Positions 1 to 8,461 are shown, counted from the first letter of the stretch. The stretch: 16,304 nucleotides of DNA from DAHVFY01 sp040388665 (GCA_040388665.1 JAZKBL010000068.1:1-16304), one strand, 5' to 3'. Notes: generated by a model from the letters alone, not told the origin. Program-made: numbers and translations.

Positions 1-2651
1 GGTGGAGGTGGTGGATCTAGCTGTTTGTAATAGATGCTAAATGGATTTCCAACAGCCGGTGGTTGAGTGCCGGGAGAGCAAACGCCCCAAGCTTCAGTAG
101 TTGTTGTGACTCCCATAGGCCCTGGAACATAGCCCATGCCATTGATGAGAAGCCCCGTTGCAATGTTATTTTGGCTGCGAACGGCTGTGTATATTTTTAT
201 CGTTCCAGTATTTCCTATTGAAAGTACAGAATCTAAGTTCATTGAAAAGCTATAAGGGCCTGCAAGCACCGGACACATGAATGTTGAAGCATCACAAGCA
301 AGAGTAATACTTCCGTTTGGTGTTATTAATGATTGAATTACAGCAGGCTTTGATGGTGTACCGATCATTGTAAAATTTCTACCTGCACTAATATCAAGAT
401 CGCCATTTTCAAACGTGACAATTGCACCGAGGGTTGCTGATGATTGTTGCGTATAATCTCTACCTGTTGTAATGACCATGGGTCCGTTAGCGAAGACATT
501 TGTACCATTGCTAAAGATAATATCGCTTCCCGCACTGATCTGTGTGCCGGCTGCTGTTGGAGTAAGAAAGGAGCTTCGAATGTAGATTGTCACAGCATCA
601 TTATCGAAAGAATTAATATTTCCTCCTGCTTGAATCACTGAAATTGGTTGGTTATTATTGACGATAATCACTTCTGATGGTCGTACAGATCCTAGTGCTG
701 CATGCCCACTGAAGTTGATATCGGTATCAGCTTCAATGGTAAATGCGGCTGCACTGTTTGCTTTAATTTGTACAGGATTCGTGTCTGACATTGTTGAAGA
801 ATTTTGAGGAATCGTTCCACCTTCAAGATTTATGGATCCCCCGATATCTAAGTGCATTAAATTAATAGCGAGAATCTCGACGGAATTATCTTGAAAGGTG
901 TTCAACGCCATAATGTCACCTTGAGCACCTGTAATCGTCAAATCTCCTGTCGTTGTTTCAAGAAGAGTAGCGCGTCCTGAAAATTCAACAAAACAATTTG
1001 TTAAATTTTGCGTTAAAGATTGAGGTCCAGAAATGATAATGTTAGAGACTGTGTTAATGTGTAAAAGACCGTTAGATACGTAGGTCATGCTACGATCTGC
1101 TTGGTCTGCAACAGGATTGGCGATGCCTAAAAAGGAGGCTGTTCCCGATGCGTTGATTGTAAGACTCGTTGTTCCCTGTACCATAATTGTTCCAAGCCCA
1201 ACTTGAGAGGAAAAATTGATACAATTGAAGGTAATCCCCCCGCCCACAGTCGTTAGTGCAATATCTCCTGTTTGAGTGCCATCTCCAACAATGATATTTC
1301 CTGAGTTAGCGGTAAATACAAGATGAGAAGCATTACCGGTAGCATTTATAGTCACATCTTCTTCAATGTCGATATTGCCAGAAGCTAAAAATGTCAATGT
1401 ACGCATCGGGGTTGCAAAAGTAATATCAACAGCTGGGTTAAATGAGATATTTCCTGCATCAGGTCCAACACCTGCTGACGCGTCAACAGTGATATTAGCG
1501 CTTGCGAGCGCTGTAACGATTTGACTGTCAGTAAGCGTAAGGTTTGAGCCTCCGTTACCACAGAAGGTGTTGGCTGCACAAGGAGCTCCCGGGCCGAATG
1601 CTGTACCGCTGCCTCCTGAGTTAATGATTGTGATATTTGTCGGATCCATATAAAGAGTTCCTGTCATCCCAAGAGGTGCTGTCGCATCTGTCATACCTTG
1701 GTAGTTGAGATAGCCTTTACTGGAAACTTCTGCTAAGCCTCCATCTCCACCATCTCTGCCCCCTTTAATTTCAATCAGGCCTAAAAAGGAGGTTTCTACG
1801 TCGGACCAAATCACGACCTCTCCACCATTACCAATGACATTTGCATTTGCTAAGATTTGAGCGCTTGCACTAATAAAAGAAATAGAGGCGTTAAAAATAT
1901 CGGGGTTCTCACCTCGATGATCCCCTCCGATGAGAATACGTCCGCCACCTAAATCATTGCTGACATCAATCAGTGCACCATCACCTATATTAATGTCAGA
2001 ACCGATAATTTGAATTTCTCCACCAAGGCCGTTTTGATTTTTCGCCCGAACTGTTCCAGAAGTTTGAATGGATCCATATTTAGCAGTTAGAAAAACACGT
2101 CCACCGAGATCCTCTGTGCTAAGAGCTTCGATTGTTCCTGTATTTTGGATGTATCGACTATTCAGAAGAACGTCTCCTTCTGTTGCGAGGATGGTACCCA
2201 TGTTAATGACAGGCCCTCCTTTTCCAGTAGATGCAAAGACGATGTCTCCGTTTAAGAATACAGAATCTAAGATATCAAAACTTGATGCGATAAAACTTGC
2301 AGTATTAACAACAGCGTCGGTGCCAACAAGAATGCCGTTTGGGTTAATAAGAAAAACTTGACCGTTAGCTTCAAGAGAACCAAAAATTCGACTAAGGTTT
2401 CCTCCCAAAACTCGATTAAGCACGGAAGCTGAGCTATTTGGCATGACAAACGTTGTTTTTTCATGGCGTTCAATGGAAAATGAATTCCAGTTGAGAATGG
2501 TTTGTTGCCCTGTTGTGATTTGTACAGTTGATGAATCTGGATTAGATAGTACGGCACTTCCCTGTACAACTGACAATCCCTTGGGATTAGCAAACGCTAA
2601 AGTTGATGCAGATAGCATTACAACTGTAGAGATAATTGGAAATTTCTTCAT
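1..2651 (-). CDS. Filamentous haemagglutinin-like (TpsA-type) secreted beta-helix protein, 3' end outside window
   Basis: Reading the minus strand from the ATG at 2651-2649 gives 883 codons with no stop up to the window edge; I checked every in-frame triplet. Residues 1-21 form a signal peptide ending in LAFA. The region from about 23 to 270 looks like the TPS/haemagglutination-activity secretion domain, with NPNGILVG at residues 103-110 and TASFIAS just after it. The rest is a string of short Gly/Asn/Thr/Ser-rich strands, as in a right-handed beta-helix. A GAGGGG Shine-Dalgarno stands 4 bases before the ATG. By family knowledge such proteins cross the outer membrane through a TpsB/FhaC-type pore and act as surface adhesins or toxin carriers. 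No partner pore gene is in the window. Seven cysteines are unusual for this family. The C-terminal domain and true function cannot be seen. Confidence 0.88.
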   Translation of the reverse strand, partial: MKKFPIISTVVMLSASTLAFANPKGLSVVQGSAVLSNPDSSTVQITTGQQTILNWNSFSIERHEKTTFVMPNSSASVLNRVLGGNLSRIFGSLEANGQVFLINPNGILVGTDAVVNTASFIASSFDILDSVFLNGDIVFASTGKGGPVINMGTILATEGDVLLNSRYIQNTGTIEALSTEDLGGRVFLTAKYGSIQTSGTVRAKNQNGLGGEIQIIGSDINIGDGALIDVSNDLGGGRILIGGDHRGENPDIFNASISFISASAQILANANVIGNGGEVVIWSDVETSFLGLIEIKGGRDGGDGGLAEVSSKGYLNYQGMTDATAPLGMTGTLYMDPTNITIINSGGSGTAFGPGAPCAANTFCGNGGSNLTLTDSQIVTALASANITVDASAGVGPDAGNISFNPAVDITFATPMRTLTFLASGNIDIEEDVTINATGNASHLVFTANSGNIIVGDGTQTGDIALTTVGGGITFNCINFSSQVGLGTIMVQGTTSLTINASGTASFLGIANPVADQADRSMTYVSNGLLHINTVSNIIISGPQSLTQNLTNCFVEFSGRATLLETTTGDLTITGAQGDIMALNTFQDNSVEILAINLMHLDIGGSINLEGGTIPQNSSTMSDTNPVQIKANSAAAFTIEADTDINFSGHAALGSVRPSEVIIVNNNQPISVIQAGGNINSFDNDAVTIYIRSSFLTPTAAGTQISAGSDIIFSNGTNVFANGPMVITTGRDYTQQSSATLGAIVTFENGDLDISAGRNFTMIGTPSKPAVIQSLITPNGSITLACDASTFMCPVLAGPYSFSMNLDSVLSIGNTGTIKIYTAVRSQNNIATGLLINGMGYVPGPMGVTTTTEAWGVCSPGTQPPAVGNPFSIYYKQLDPPPP

Positions 2652-2667
2652 GACCCCTCATAATGTT

Positions 2668-2730
2668 CTTAAAGCTTGATTTTCTGACCGGCTTTTTATC
2701 ATGAAAGCCAAGAAAGATAGAAGCTTAAAG
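2668..2730 (-). other. Nested inverted repeat in the leader of the haemagglutinin-like gene
   Basis: An outer pair of 10-base arms, CTTAAAGCTT at 2668-2677 and AAGCTTAAAG at 2721-2730, pairs at 9 of 10 positions. It encloses an inner 6-base stem, GGCTTT at 2690-2695 with AAAGCC at 2704-2709. No T-run follows on either strand, so it does not look like an intrinsic terminator. It lies 17 bases upstream of the start codon at 2651, so it could fold in the 5' untranslated RNA. Its function is unknown. Confidence 0.4.
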
Positions 2731-2806
2731 TTTTTTTGCATACAAGGGATCTTACCAAACATGCAGAAAATCTAAAAGAAAAACTATGGATGAGCGGATT
2801 ATTTTT

Positions 2807-4330
2807 CTAGAAGTGGTAGATTGCTTTGTATTTATTTTCGAGATAAGCGATGAAAGGTTTTTCGCTTAAAGGGTGCCCTGTAATTCGTTTTGAGAGCTCT
2901 TCTGCAGAAAATTCTTTGCCATGACGATGAATGTTTTCCGTTAACCAGGAAAGTATGGGAGAGAGATTACCTTCCTTAGCCTCGTGCTTCCAGGTTGGAG
3001 TTGTTTGTTCAAAGGTAGCAAAAAACTGAACGGAATAAAGATTTCCAAGAGCATAAGTGGGGAAATAACCAATAGCGCCAAGAGCCCAATGGATGTCTTG
3101 CAGACAGCCATCTGTATCTGAGTGGGGAATAACGCCAAGATAGGTGCGCATTTTTTCATTCCATATTTCAGGAAGATCTTTTACTTTAATGGAACCTTCG
3201 ATGAGTCCTTTTTCAATTTCAAAGCGAAGGATTACATGAAGACAGTAAGCGATTTCATCAGATTCTATACGAATGAGAGAGGGGTGAATGCGGTTGATTC
3301 CTCGATAGAAATCATCAAAGTAAATGGCATCTAATTTCTCAGGAAATTCTTTTTGAAGCAGGGGATAGAAATGCTGCCAAAAAGCTTGTGATTTTCCGAT
3401 CCGTTTTTCCCAAAAAAGAGACTGGCTTTCATGGATGCCAAGTGAGACTGCTTCGCAAAGGGGCGTACCGTAGTGTTCTTCTGGTAATCCGAGCTCGTAG
3501 AGTCCGTGTCCCCCTTCGTGAATCGATGCGAAAATATTGAACATCAGTTGGGAAGGGTGTACGCGTGTTGTAAGACGCATGTCTCTCGGATTTATTCCGG
3601 CACAAAAAGGGTGATTAGAAAGGTCGAGCCTAGAATCTTCTTCGCTAAAGCCCATTGTTGTGAGTATGAGACGGGCAAAAGCTAATTGTTTTTGATGAGA
3701 GAAATCCCCCTCAAGAAAGTGATAAGGCACTTCCTCGCATGAGGCAATTTTTTTTAAAAGAGAAGTTAGAGCAATTTTTAATCTTTCAAACAAAGGTGTT
3801 AGCGTGGCAACGGTCATACCAGGTTCAAAAAGGTCAACGAGGGCATCATAAGGGTGATTGTGAAAACCTAAAAGATCCGCCTTTTTTTTACATAAAGTGA
3901 CAATTTTTTCAAGCTGAGGAGCAAACATTTTAAAATTGCCGTGCTGTTTGGCTTCTGCCCAGATGGGTATTCCATGTGCAATCGTTTTCGTCCATTTTTT
4001 TACAAAAGAACCGGGGAGTTTTTTATCATTAATAAAATCACGCCGCCATTCTTTCAAAGCTGCTTGAGAGGCTGAAGAAAGAGAAGTATCGAAAATTTCT
4101 CCAGAATTGATATCAATTAAAGCTGCTAGTGCTTTTAAGAATTTTGGGGAAGTTTTTTGTTTATGAGCGTGACTTGCGATGCTTTCAAGTTGAAGGGCTC
4201 TATAACCGATCCCTTTTTTAGGCATATAAGTTTCCTGGTCCCATTCCAGAAGGCGGTGAATGCTATCTAAAGTAGCAATTTCTCGGGAGAGCTGTTGCAG
4301 CTTTTGGTAATTTTTTTGCGTAGTTGTCAT
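2807..4330 (-). CDS. M32 family metallocarboxypeptidase (carboxypeptidase Taq type)
   Basis: A 507-residue cytosolic zinc carboxypeptidase, the usual length for family M32, which removes C-terminal residues from peptides. Visible family marks are the zinc motif HEGGH at residues 271-275 with the general-base glutamate E272, and the third zinc ligand in the HES motif (H300, E301). The block MRLTTRVHPSQ lies just before the zinc site. RIESDEIAYCLHVILRFEIE lies at about 354-373, and the QDIHWALGAIGYFPTYALGN block near 411-430. There is no signal peptide. The start codon overlaps the stop of the upstream lipid phosphatase gene by 4 bases (ATGA), so the two are almost certainly translated from one message. 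Its link to the LPS genes is probably transcriptional only; a role in peptide recycling is inferred. Confidence 0.95.
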   Translation of the reverse strand: MTTTQKNYQKLQQLSREIATLDSIHRLLEWDQETYMPKKGIGYRALQLESIASHAHKQKTSPKFLKALAALIDINSGEIFDTSLSSASQAALKEWRRDFINDKKLPGSFVKKWTKTIAHGIPIWAEAKQHGNFKMFAPQLEKIVTLCKKKADLLGFHNHPYDALVDLFEPGMTVATLTPLFERLKIALTSLLKKIASCEEVPYHFLEGDFSHQKQLAFARLILTTMGFSEEDSRLDLSNHPFCAGINPRDMRLTTRVHPSQLMFNIFASIHEGGHGLYELGLPEEHYGTPLCEAVSLGIHESQSLFWEKRIGKSQAFWQHFYPLLQKEFPEKLDAIYFDDFYRGINRIHPSLIRIESDEIAYCLHVILRFEIEKGLIEGSIKVKDLPEIWNEKMRTYLGVIPHSDTDGCLQDIHWALGAIGYFPTYALGNLYSVQFFATFEQTTPTWKHEAKEGNLSPILSWLTENIHRHGKEFSAEELSKRITGHPLSEKPFIAYLENKYKAIYHF

Positions 4331-5079
4331 GTGCTTTTTATTTTCTTAAATTTTCTGAAGAAAGTAAAGAAGGATTTTAAAGTTGCAATACACAGCAGAT
4401 GAAAAGGAGTACAAAACGCTAAACTTAGAGAAAAAAGGACAATTAAACCGCTGCCGACGATAACATCGGATAGCCAGTGTGCTCCAACGATCATCCGGGG
4501 TATGCATAGGAACATTGCATAAAGGATGGCAGGTATTCCAAAACGTTTACCTGCATAAAAAGCATAACCTGCTGCAAATAAAATTGCTGTAGTTGCATGA
4601 TCAGCTGGAAAACATTTTGGCGAGTCGATTTTAAGACGCATCCAGGAAATCGCTTCAGTGAGACGAAAACTGCCTTCTACAACAAGCGTTGGGCTATCAC
4701 GGTAAATAATAAAATTTTGCCGAAAGATAATCCGGTTAACAACATAGAGGATAATTGCGCTATAGAGAACTAGAAATAGCATCTGCAGAGTTCCTTGAAG
4801 GCGTTCCTCTTTTTTTAGAGATGTGACGAAAAGAACAAGAAAGCCAAGGATGCATGCATCTTCAACCCAATCTGCATACCGGTGATTGGCGCAACCCCAA
4901 AAAAGTTGCCATGTAGGATTATCGATTAAGGACCCATTAATCCATTTGAAAAAGGCTGTATCGAGCATTTCCCAAAGAGCTTTTGTAGGTTGCCACGTGA
5001 AGGTTATAATGAGGCAAGCGCCAAGCGCAAGGCAAAAGATGAGTTGTGGAATTTTCCAACCTTTTTCTTTCAATGTCAT
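4327..5079 (-). CDS. PAP2-superfamily lipid phosphatase/phosphotransferase, LpxT-like
   Basis: A 250-residue polytopic membrane protein with the three PAP2 motifs: R127 in RDSPTL, the FPADHA block (residues 157-162, H161), and PRMIVGAHWLSD (R195, H201, D205). The arrangement recalls Escherichia coli LpxT (YeiU), lipid A 1-diphosphate synthase. LpxT also has a SPTL block, a PGDH variant of the PSGH motif, and a PRVMIGAHWFTD block. By that parallel it would move a phosphate between undecaprenyl pyrophosphate and lipid A on the periplasmic face of the inner membrane, or simply dephosphorylate one of them. Position supports a role in LPS modification: its start overlaps the stop of an LptG-like gene by 4 bases (ATGA). 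The exact substrate is inferred. Undecaprenyl-pyrophosphate or phosphatidylglycerol-phosphate phosphatase are alternatives. Confidence 0.85.
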   Translation of the reverse strand: MTLKEKGWKIPQLIFCLALGACLIITFTWQPTKALWEMLDTAFFKWINGSLIDNPTWQLFWGCANHRYADWVEDACILGFLVLFVTSLKKEERLQGTLQMLFLVLYSAIILYVVNRIIFRQNFIIYRDSPTLVVEGSFRLTEAISWMRLKIDSPKCFPADHATTAILFAAGYAFYAGKRFGIPAILYAMFLCIPRMIVGAHWLSDVIVGSGLIVLFSLSLAFCTPFHLLCIATLKSFFTFFRKFKKIKST

Positions 5080-6149
5080 AATATCTCTTTTTTGTATTTA
5101 AAACTAAATAGCACTCCACAGAGCGCAAAGGGCAAGGAAATAGCAAGAAATGGATTAACGACACCATTTTTTCCCACAATAACCGCAGCATCCATGAGTG
5201 TAAAAAAGGCGAGAAATCCAAAAAGGGAAAACGTATAAATGAAGAAGAGAGAAAGTCTCCTTGAGTAACGTACACAGAAGGGGGCTGTAGCTAGAACAAC
5301 GAGAAAGGGCAAAAGCGGCATCAAGCATTTGAAAGAAAGGTGTGCTAAAATTTCAGAAGAAACATAGGAAGCTTCCTGAGAGCTTTGTACATAGAGCTTA
5401 ATGAGCTCAGAAATTTTGCGGTTTTCAAAAGGGATGATCCCTTGTTGCGTCATGTTTCTTTGCCAGCTAAGCTCATTTAATATCGTTGTGTCATAAGATT
5501 CTATTTTTTCAAAATATCCCAGAGAGTTACGTGTCAGGTGATCAACAAATTCAGCTTCTGGATTTCTGGGATCGGCATTTAATAGTTTAATGCGGTAAAT
5601 ATCTGAGCTAGATCTAATCCAGAGCACATCGAAAAATTTATTCTGTTCTGCATCAAAATATTGATAAATTAATTTTGAATTGTCTTTAAGGTGAAAAATA
5701 TGAAAAGGTTCTTTGCGCGCCCCTTTGTGGGTATGTTTGAAATGTTCTTGACGGAACTTGTCTAGAAAATTAAGAGTTTTTGGGGTGATGTATTCAAAGC
5801 TTAGGTAGTTGAAAAGACTGCAACTAAGGGCTACGATGAAGAAGGGGGAGAGGAGCTTTTTTAAAGGAAGAGCTGCCGTTTGAAGGGCGATGAGCTCTCG
5901 GTGCGCATTAAAATTAGAAAGCACTTTGATTGTGGCAAGAAGAAGAGCTAGTGGTAAAAGAAGATCTGCTCGTTTAATGAATTGAAATCCGTAGTAATAA
6001 ATGATGTCGAGAATTTGAATTTTGTTGTCTTTGACAAAATCTTGCATATGTGTTGAGTAATCCAAAAGCGCATAGAGAAAAAAGAAAGTTGAGAGGAAAA
6101 GAACAAAAACTTTAAGAATTTCTCTCATGAGATAACGTTTCCAGATCAT
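5076..6149 (-). CDS. lptG: LptG-like LPS export permease (YjgP/YjgQ family)
   Basis: A 357-residue protein with the LptF/LptG layout. Three N-terminal membrane segments lie at about residues 9-29, 56-80 and 98-118. A soluble domain of roughly 150 residues follows, expected to be the periplasmic beta-jellyroll. Three C-terminal membrane segments lie at about 270-350. The N-terminal MIWKRYLMREILKVF and the HRELIALQTAALPLKKL stretch after the second segment are family-like. In the Lpt system two such permeases and an LptB2 ATPase extract LPS from the inner membrane and pass it to the LptC/A bridge. It overlaps the neighbouring genes at both ends by ATGA. Family membership is firm; calling it LptG rather than LptF rests on gene order and is tentative. 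Confidence 0.85.
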   Translation of the reverse strand: MIWKRYLMREILKVFVLFLSTFFFLYALLDYSTHMQDFVKDNKIQILDIIYYYGFQFIKRADLLLPLALLLATIKVLSNFNAHRELIALQTAALPLKKLLSPFFIVALSCSLFNYLSFEYITPKTLNFLDKFRQEHFKHTHKGARKEPFHIFHLKDNSKLIYQYFDAEQNKFFDVLWIRSSSDIYRIKLLNADPRNPEAEFVDHLTRNSLGYFEKIESYDTTILNELSWQRNMTQQGIIPFENRKISELIKLYVQSSQEASYVSSEILAHLSFKCLMPLLPFLVVLATAPFCVRYSRRLSLFFIYTFSLFGFLAFFTLMDAAVIVGKNGVVNPFLAISLPFALCGVLFSFKYKKEIL

Positions 6150-7249
6150 TCGACACCTTTTATCACACGTTTAAAAGCGCGTAGAGATAGCAGAAAAATA
6201 AGAGGGTGGGGTAGCAAAAATAAAAGAGCTGCGGTGATATGTGCGTGGTGGAAGGATTTGGCTCCAACGAAGCAGATCATAAATAAAGCGGCAAGAGAGA
6301 TCGCCCAGATGATTCCGTTTTTACTACGATTCCTGCTGATTTCTAAGCCAAAGCTAAGTCCAATGACAGTAAATGAGAAAGCTGCAAGGGATAAAGAGAG
6401 TCTTCGTACGATTTCTAGCTCCCCTTTGCCGAAGTTGTAAGGCGCGTTAGACTTATGAAGCATCCGTTTTGCTAAAATAAGGCGCATAGGAAGGTAGTCG
6501 TAGTGCAATTCCAAATCAGCACTTTGGATGAGCTCTGAGAGGCTTGCGGCTCTTGTCGACATAATAGCCTGATTTTCAATGATCAGGTGGTCAAAACTAT
6601 TTTCTTTTTTTGGATCAAGGCTGGAAATGAGTGTGACCTCTTTCCCCAAGAGAGATTCCCCATCGATCCACAGCTCTTTAGCGGTCATGATGCCAAGTCT
6701 TTCATTCGAAAGGTTTTTTAATACAAGGACGACATCTTCTGCATGTTTTCCCGATTCAAATTTATGGATATCGACGTAGATGTCCTTAATTTTAAGCGGG
6801 GCATCTTTTTGGAAAAGGGAGAGGGGATTGAGCATTGCCATTTCATAAGCAAGATGTTTTGCTCTCGATTTACAAATGGGTCCTAGCTCGGAGACAATAG
6901 TGAAATTAACGAGTGTTAAAAAAATACCTGCAATAAGAAGAGGGAAAGTAATTGTTTTAAGTTTAAGTCCGCACGCGCGTAAAGCCGTCATTTCATGAGT
7001 GTGGCTCAAAGATTGAAAAAGAAGGATTGCAGCTATAAGGGCTGAAACAGGGATGGCAAGGGGTAAGATATAGGGGATTTGATAGAGCGTGAAAAGTCCA
7101 ACCGTGCTCCATCCAGCGCCCGTTGTTGCAAAACTTGCAATATCGCGGAATCTAGTAACAAGAAGTATAGCAATAAACCCTGAGACGCAAAGGGTAAATA
7201 CTTGAAAGTAATTGCGTAATAAATAACGCCATAGAAGTGGAATTCTCAT
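6146..7249 (-). CDS. lptF: LptF-like LPS export permease (YjgP/YjgQ family)
   Basis: A 367-residue protein, first gene of the minus-strand operon. It has membrane segments near residues 12-32, 50-80 and 100-122, a periplasmic domain, and three C-terminal segments near 283-305, 313-330 and 336-357. The HTHEMTALRACGLKLKTI stretch after the second segment is the characteristic cytoplasmic coupling region of LptF/LptG permeases. It should pair with the product of the next gene as the transmembrane half of the LPS exporter. The ATG at 7249 starts a typical short N-terminus, but I see no good Shine-Dalgarno before it. The promoter must lie in or next to the palindromic repeat. Assignment as LptF rather than LptG is tentative. 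Confidence 0.85.
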   Translation of the reverse strand: MRIPLLWRYLLRNYFQVFTLCVSGFIAILLVTRFRDIASFATTGAGWSTVGLFTLYQIPYILPLAIPVSALIAAILLFQSLSHTHEMTALRACGLKLKTITFPLLIAGIFLTLVNFTIVSELGPICKSRAKHLAYEMAMLNPLSLFQKDAPLKIKDIYVDIHKFESGKHAEDVVLVLKNLSNERLGIMTAKELWIDGESLLGKEVTLISSLDPKKENSFDHLIIENQAIMSTRAASLSELIQSADLELHYDYLPMRLILAKRMLHKSNAPYNFGKGELEIVRRLSLSLAAFSFTVIGLSFGLEISRNRSKNGIIWAISLAALFMICFVGAKSFHHAHITAALLFLLPHPLIFLLSLRAFKRVIKGVE

Positions 7250-7289
7250 AGGTTTTAAGTTTAATCGATGGAAGGATATTTACGTAAGG

Positions 7290-7318
7290 ATTATCATATA
7301 CCTAACTAAACTCAAAAA
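7290..7318 (-). promoter_or_regulatory. Candidate promoter of the lptF operon, partly inside the palindromic repeat
   Basis: On the minus strand GATAAT (7295-7290) is a good -10 match. It is preceded after 17 bases by TTTTTG (7318-7313), a poor -35 that lies in the end of the palindromic repeat. If used, the repeat supplies the upstream half of the promoter. The evidence is only the -10 match and the spacing. Confidence 0.25.
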
Positions 7319-7471
7319 TTGTTTTTTGGCTGCGCCGGCATCCCCAACTTTGAACCCGTCTGCATCGCACCTGTGTCTACCACAGGCGCTGCTTCGACGC
7401 CGGCTTTGCCTGTTTCAAATTTGGGGCGCCGGCTTTGCCAAAACTCCAAATTTTGAATTCACTTAGGTATA
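7297..7471. repeat. 175-bp palindromic repeat element (MITE-like)
   Basis: Both ends begin TATACCTAA when read inward, and the two outer 34-35 base arms (7297-7330 and 7437-7471) match at most positions. Pairing continues inward: GCCGGC, CCCCAA and TTTGAA blocks recur on both sides. It closes at a central CCTGTG-TCTAC-CACAGG hairpin near 7370-7386. Almost the whole element could fold into one long stem. The terminal TATA could include a TA target duplication, as left by IS630/Tc1-type transposases; that is inference. It codes for nothing convincing. It is GC-richer than its flanks and stops 6 bases before the tilS start, so it forms the tilS leader. Confidence 0.75.
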
Positions 7472-7477
7472 GACCGA

Positions 7478-8461
7478 ATGAAAGATGGAATTTTAAAAGA
7501 AGTGAAGAATTTTCTTCACAGTCACTTAAAGACGGATCAGCCTCTTTTGATTGGGTTTTCTGGGGGGCCCGATTCTTTAGCTTTGCTGCACCTTCTCTTG
7601 GAGTGTCGCCGGTTTTTTTCTCTTAATTTGCATTTAGCTCATGTCGATCATGGGTGGCGGAAAGAAAGCGGCATTCAAGCAAGAGAGCTTGCTGCTAAAG
7701 CAAAGGAGCTTAATCTTCCTTTTTATCTTAAGATACTTACAGAGTTTTCTTTCAAAGGGAATTTGGAGGCCGAAGCAAGGCGTAAAAGGTTGGAATTTTT
7801 TTCAGAGATCTATCAACAGGAGGGAGCTCAAGCACTTATGCTAGCGCACCAGGCTGATGATCAAGCAGAAACTGTGTTAAAAAGAATTTTGGAAGGGAGT
7901 AGTTTACTCTCTCTCGGTGGATTAAAAGGAGTTTATTCCTTAGAGGGAATGCAAGTATGGCGCCCTTTATTGAGAGTAAGTAAAAAAGCACTTATTCAAT
8001 GGTTGGAAAAAAGAAAGCTTCAAGGGATTGACGATCCAACAAATCGGGATCCAAAATTTTTAAGGGCGCGTATGCGTACCCAGATATTCCCTGGTCTTCA
8101 AGTGGCTTTTGGCAAGCAAGCTACCTCAAACCTTGTACGTTTAGGGGAGACAGGGCATGAGCTAAAAGATTACCTGTATCGCAAGATAGCTCCACTTCTA
8201 TCTCATATTAAAAAAAATCACAGGAAGATTACGATCGATCTTAACCCTTTTTTACCTATAGAAAAGATCGAATTTTTAACGCTTTGTAAATACCTTTCTG
8301 AAGAAGTTGGTTGCTTTTTTTCTGCAGATATTTTAGAAAGTAGCTTTGAAGCATTAGAAAAAAAGCTTCATTGTCGCAAATTTATTCAAAATGGCCTGGA
8401 GCTTACGATCAATCGTGGCTCTCTGCAGATCTCCCTTGAAGTCAAAAAAGTAGAGATTTAA
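7478..8461 (+). CDS. tilS: tRNA(Ile)-lysidine synthase
   Basis: A 327-residue N-type ATP pyrophosphatase. The PP-loop SGGPDS is at residues 28-33, followed by HVDHGWRKES, AHQADDQAETVLKRILEGS and DDPTNRDPKFLRARMR, all TilS signatures. The enzyme attaches lysine to C34 of the tRNA-Ile with CAU anticodon, so that it reads AUA and no longer methionine codons. At 327 residues it lacks most of the C-terminal region found in the E. coli protein (about 430), as do chlamydial TilS proteins. The ATG at 7478 gives the normal N-terminus and no other suitable start is visible. The upstream bases belong to the palindromic repeat and hold only a weak Shine-Dalgarno (TTAGGT). ftsH follows 67 bases downstream. 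Confidence 0.95.
   Translation: MKDGILKEVKNFLHSHLKTDQPLLIGFSGGPDSLALLHLLLECRRFFSLNLHLAHVDHGWRKESGIQARELAAKAKELNLPFYLKILTEFSFKGNLEAEARRKRLEFFSEIYQQEGAQALMLAHQADDQAETVLKRILEGSSLLSLGGLKGVYSLEGMQVWRPLLRVSKKALIQWLEKRKLQGIDDPTNRDPKFLRARMRTQIFPGLQVAFGKQATSNLVRLGETGHELKDYLYRKIAPLLSHIKKNHRKITIDLNPFLPIEKIEFLTLCKYLSEEVGCFFSADILESSFEALEKKLHCRKFIQNGLELTINRGSLQISLEVKKVEI

Noticed and set aside
1..2651. Chlamydial Pmp autotransporter as the identity of the left-edge gene.
   Set aside because: The translation lacks the repeated GGA(I/L/V) and FxxN tetrapeptides of Pmp proteins and instead has a TPS-type N-terminal domain.
2068..2679. Open frames on both strands inside the haemagglutinin-like gene (for example 2068-2361 plus and 2267-2593 minus).
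   Set aside because: They are shadows of the 883-codon minus-strand frame, whose signal peptide and secretion domain are recognisable.
7435..7626. A 63-codon plus frame starting in the palindromic repeat.
   Set aside because: It overlaps tilS in another frame and begins in repeat sequence; tilS has full family motifs from 7478.
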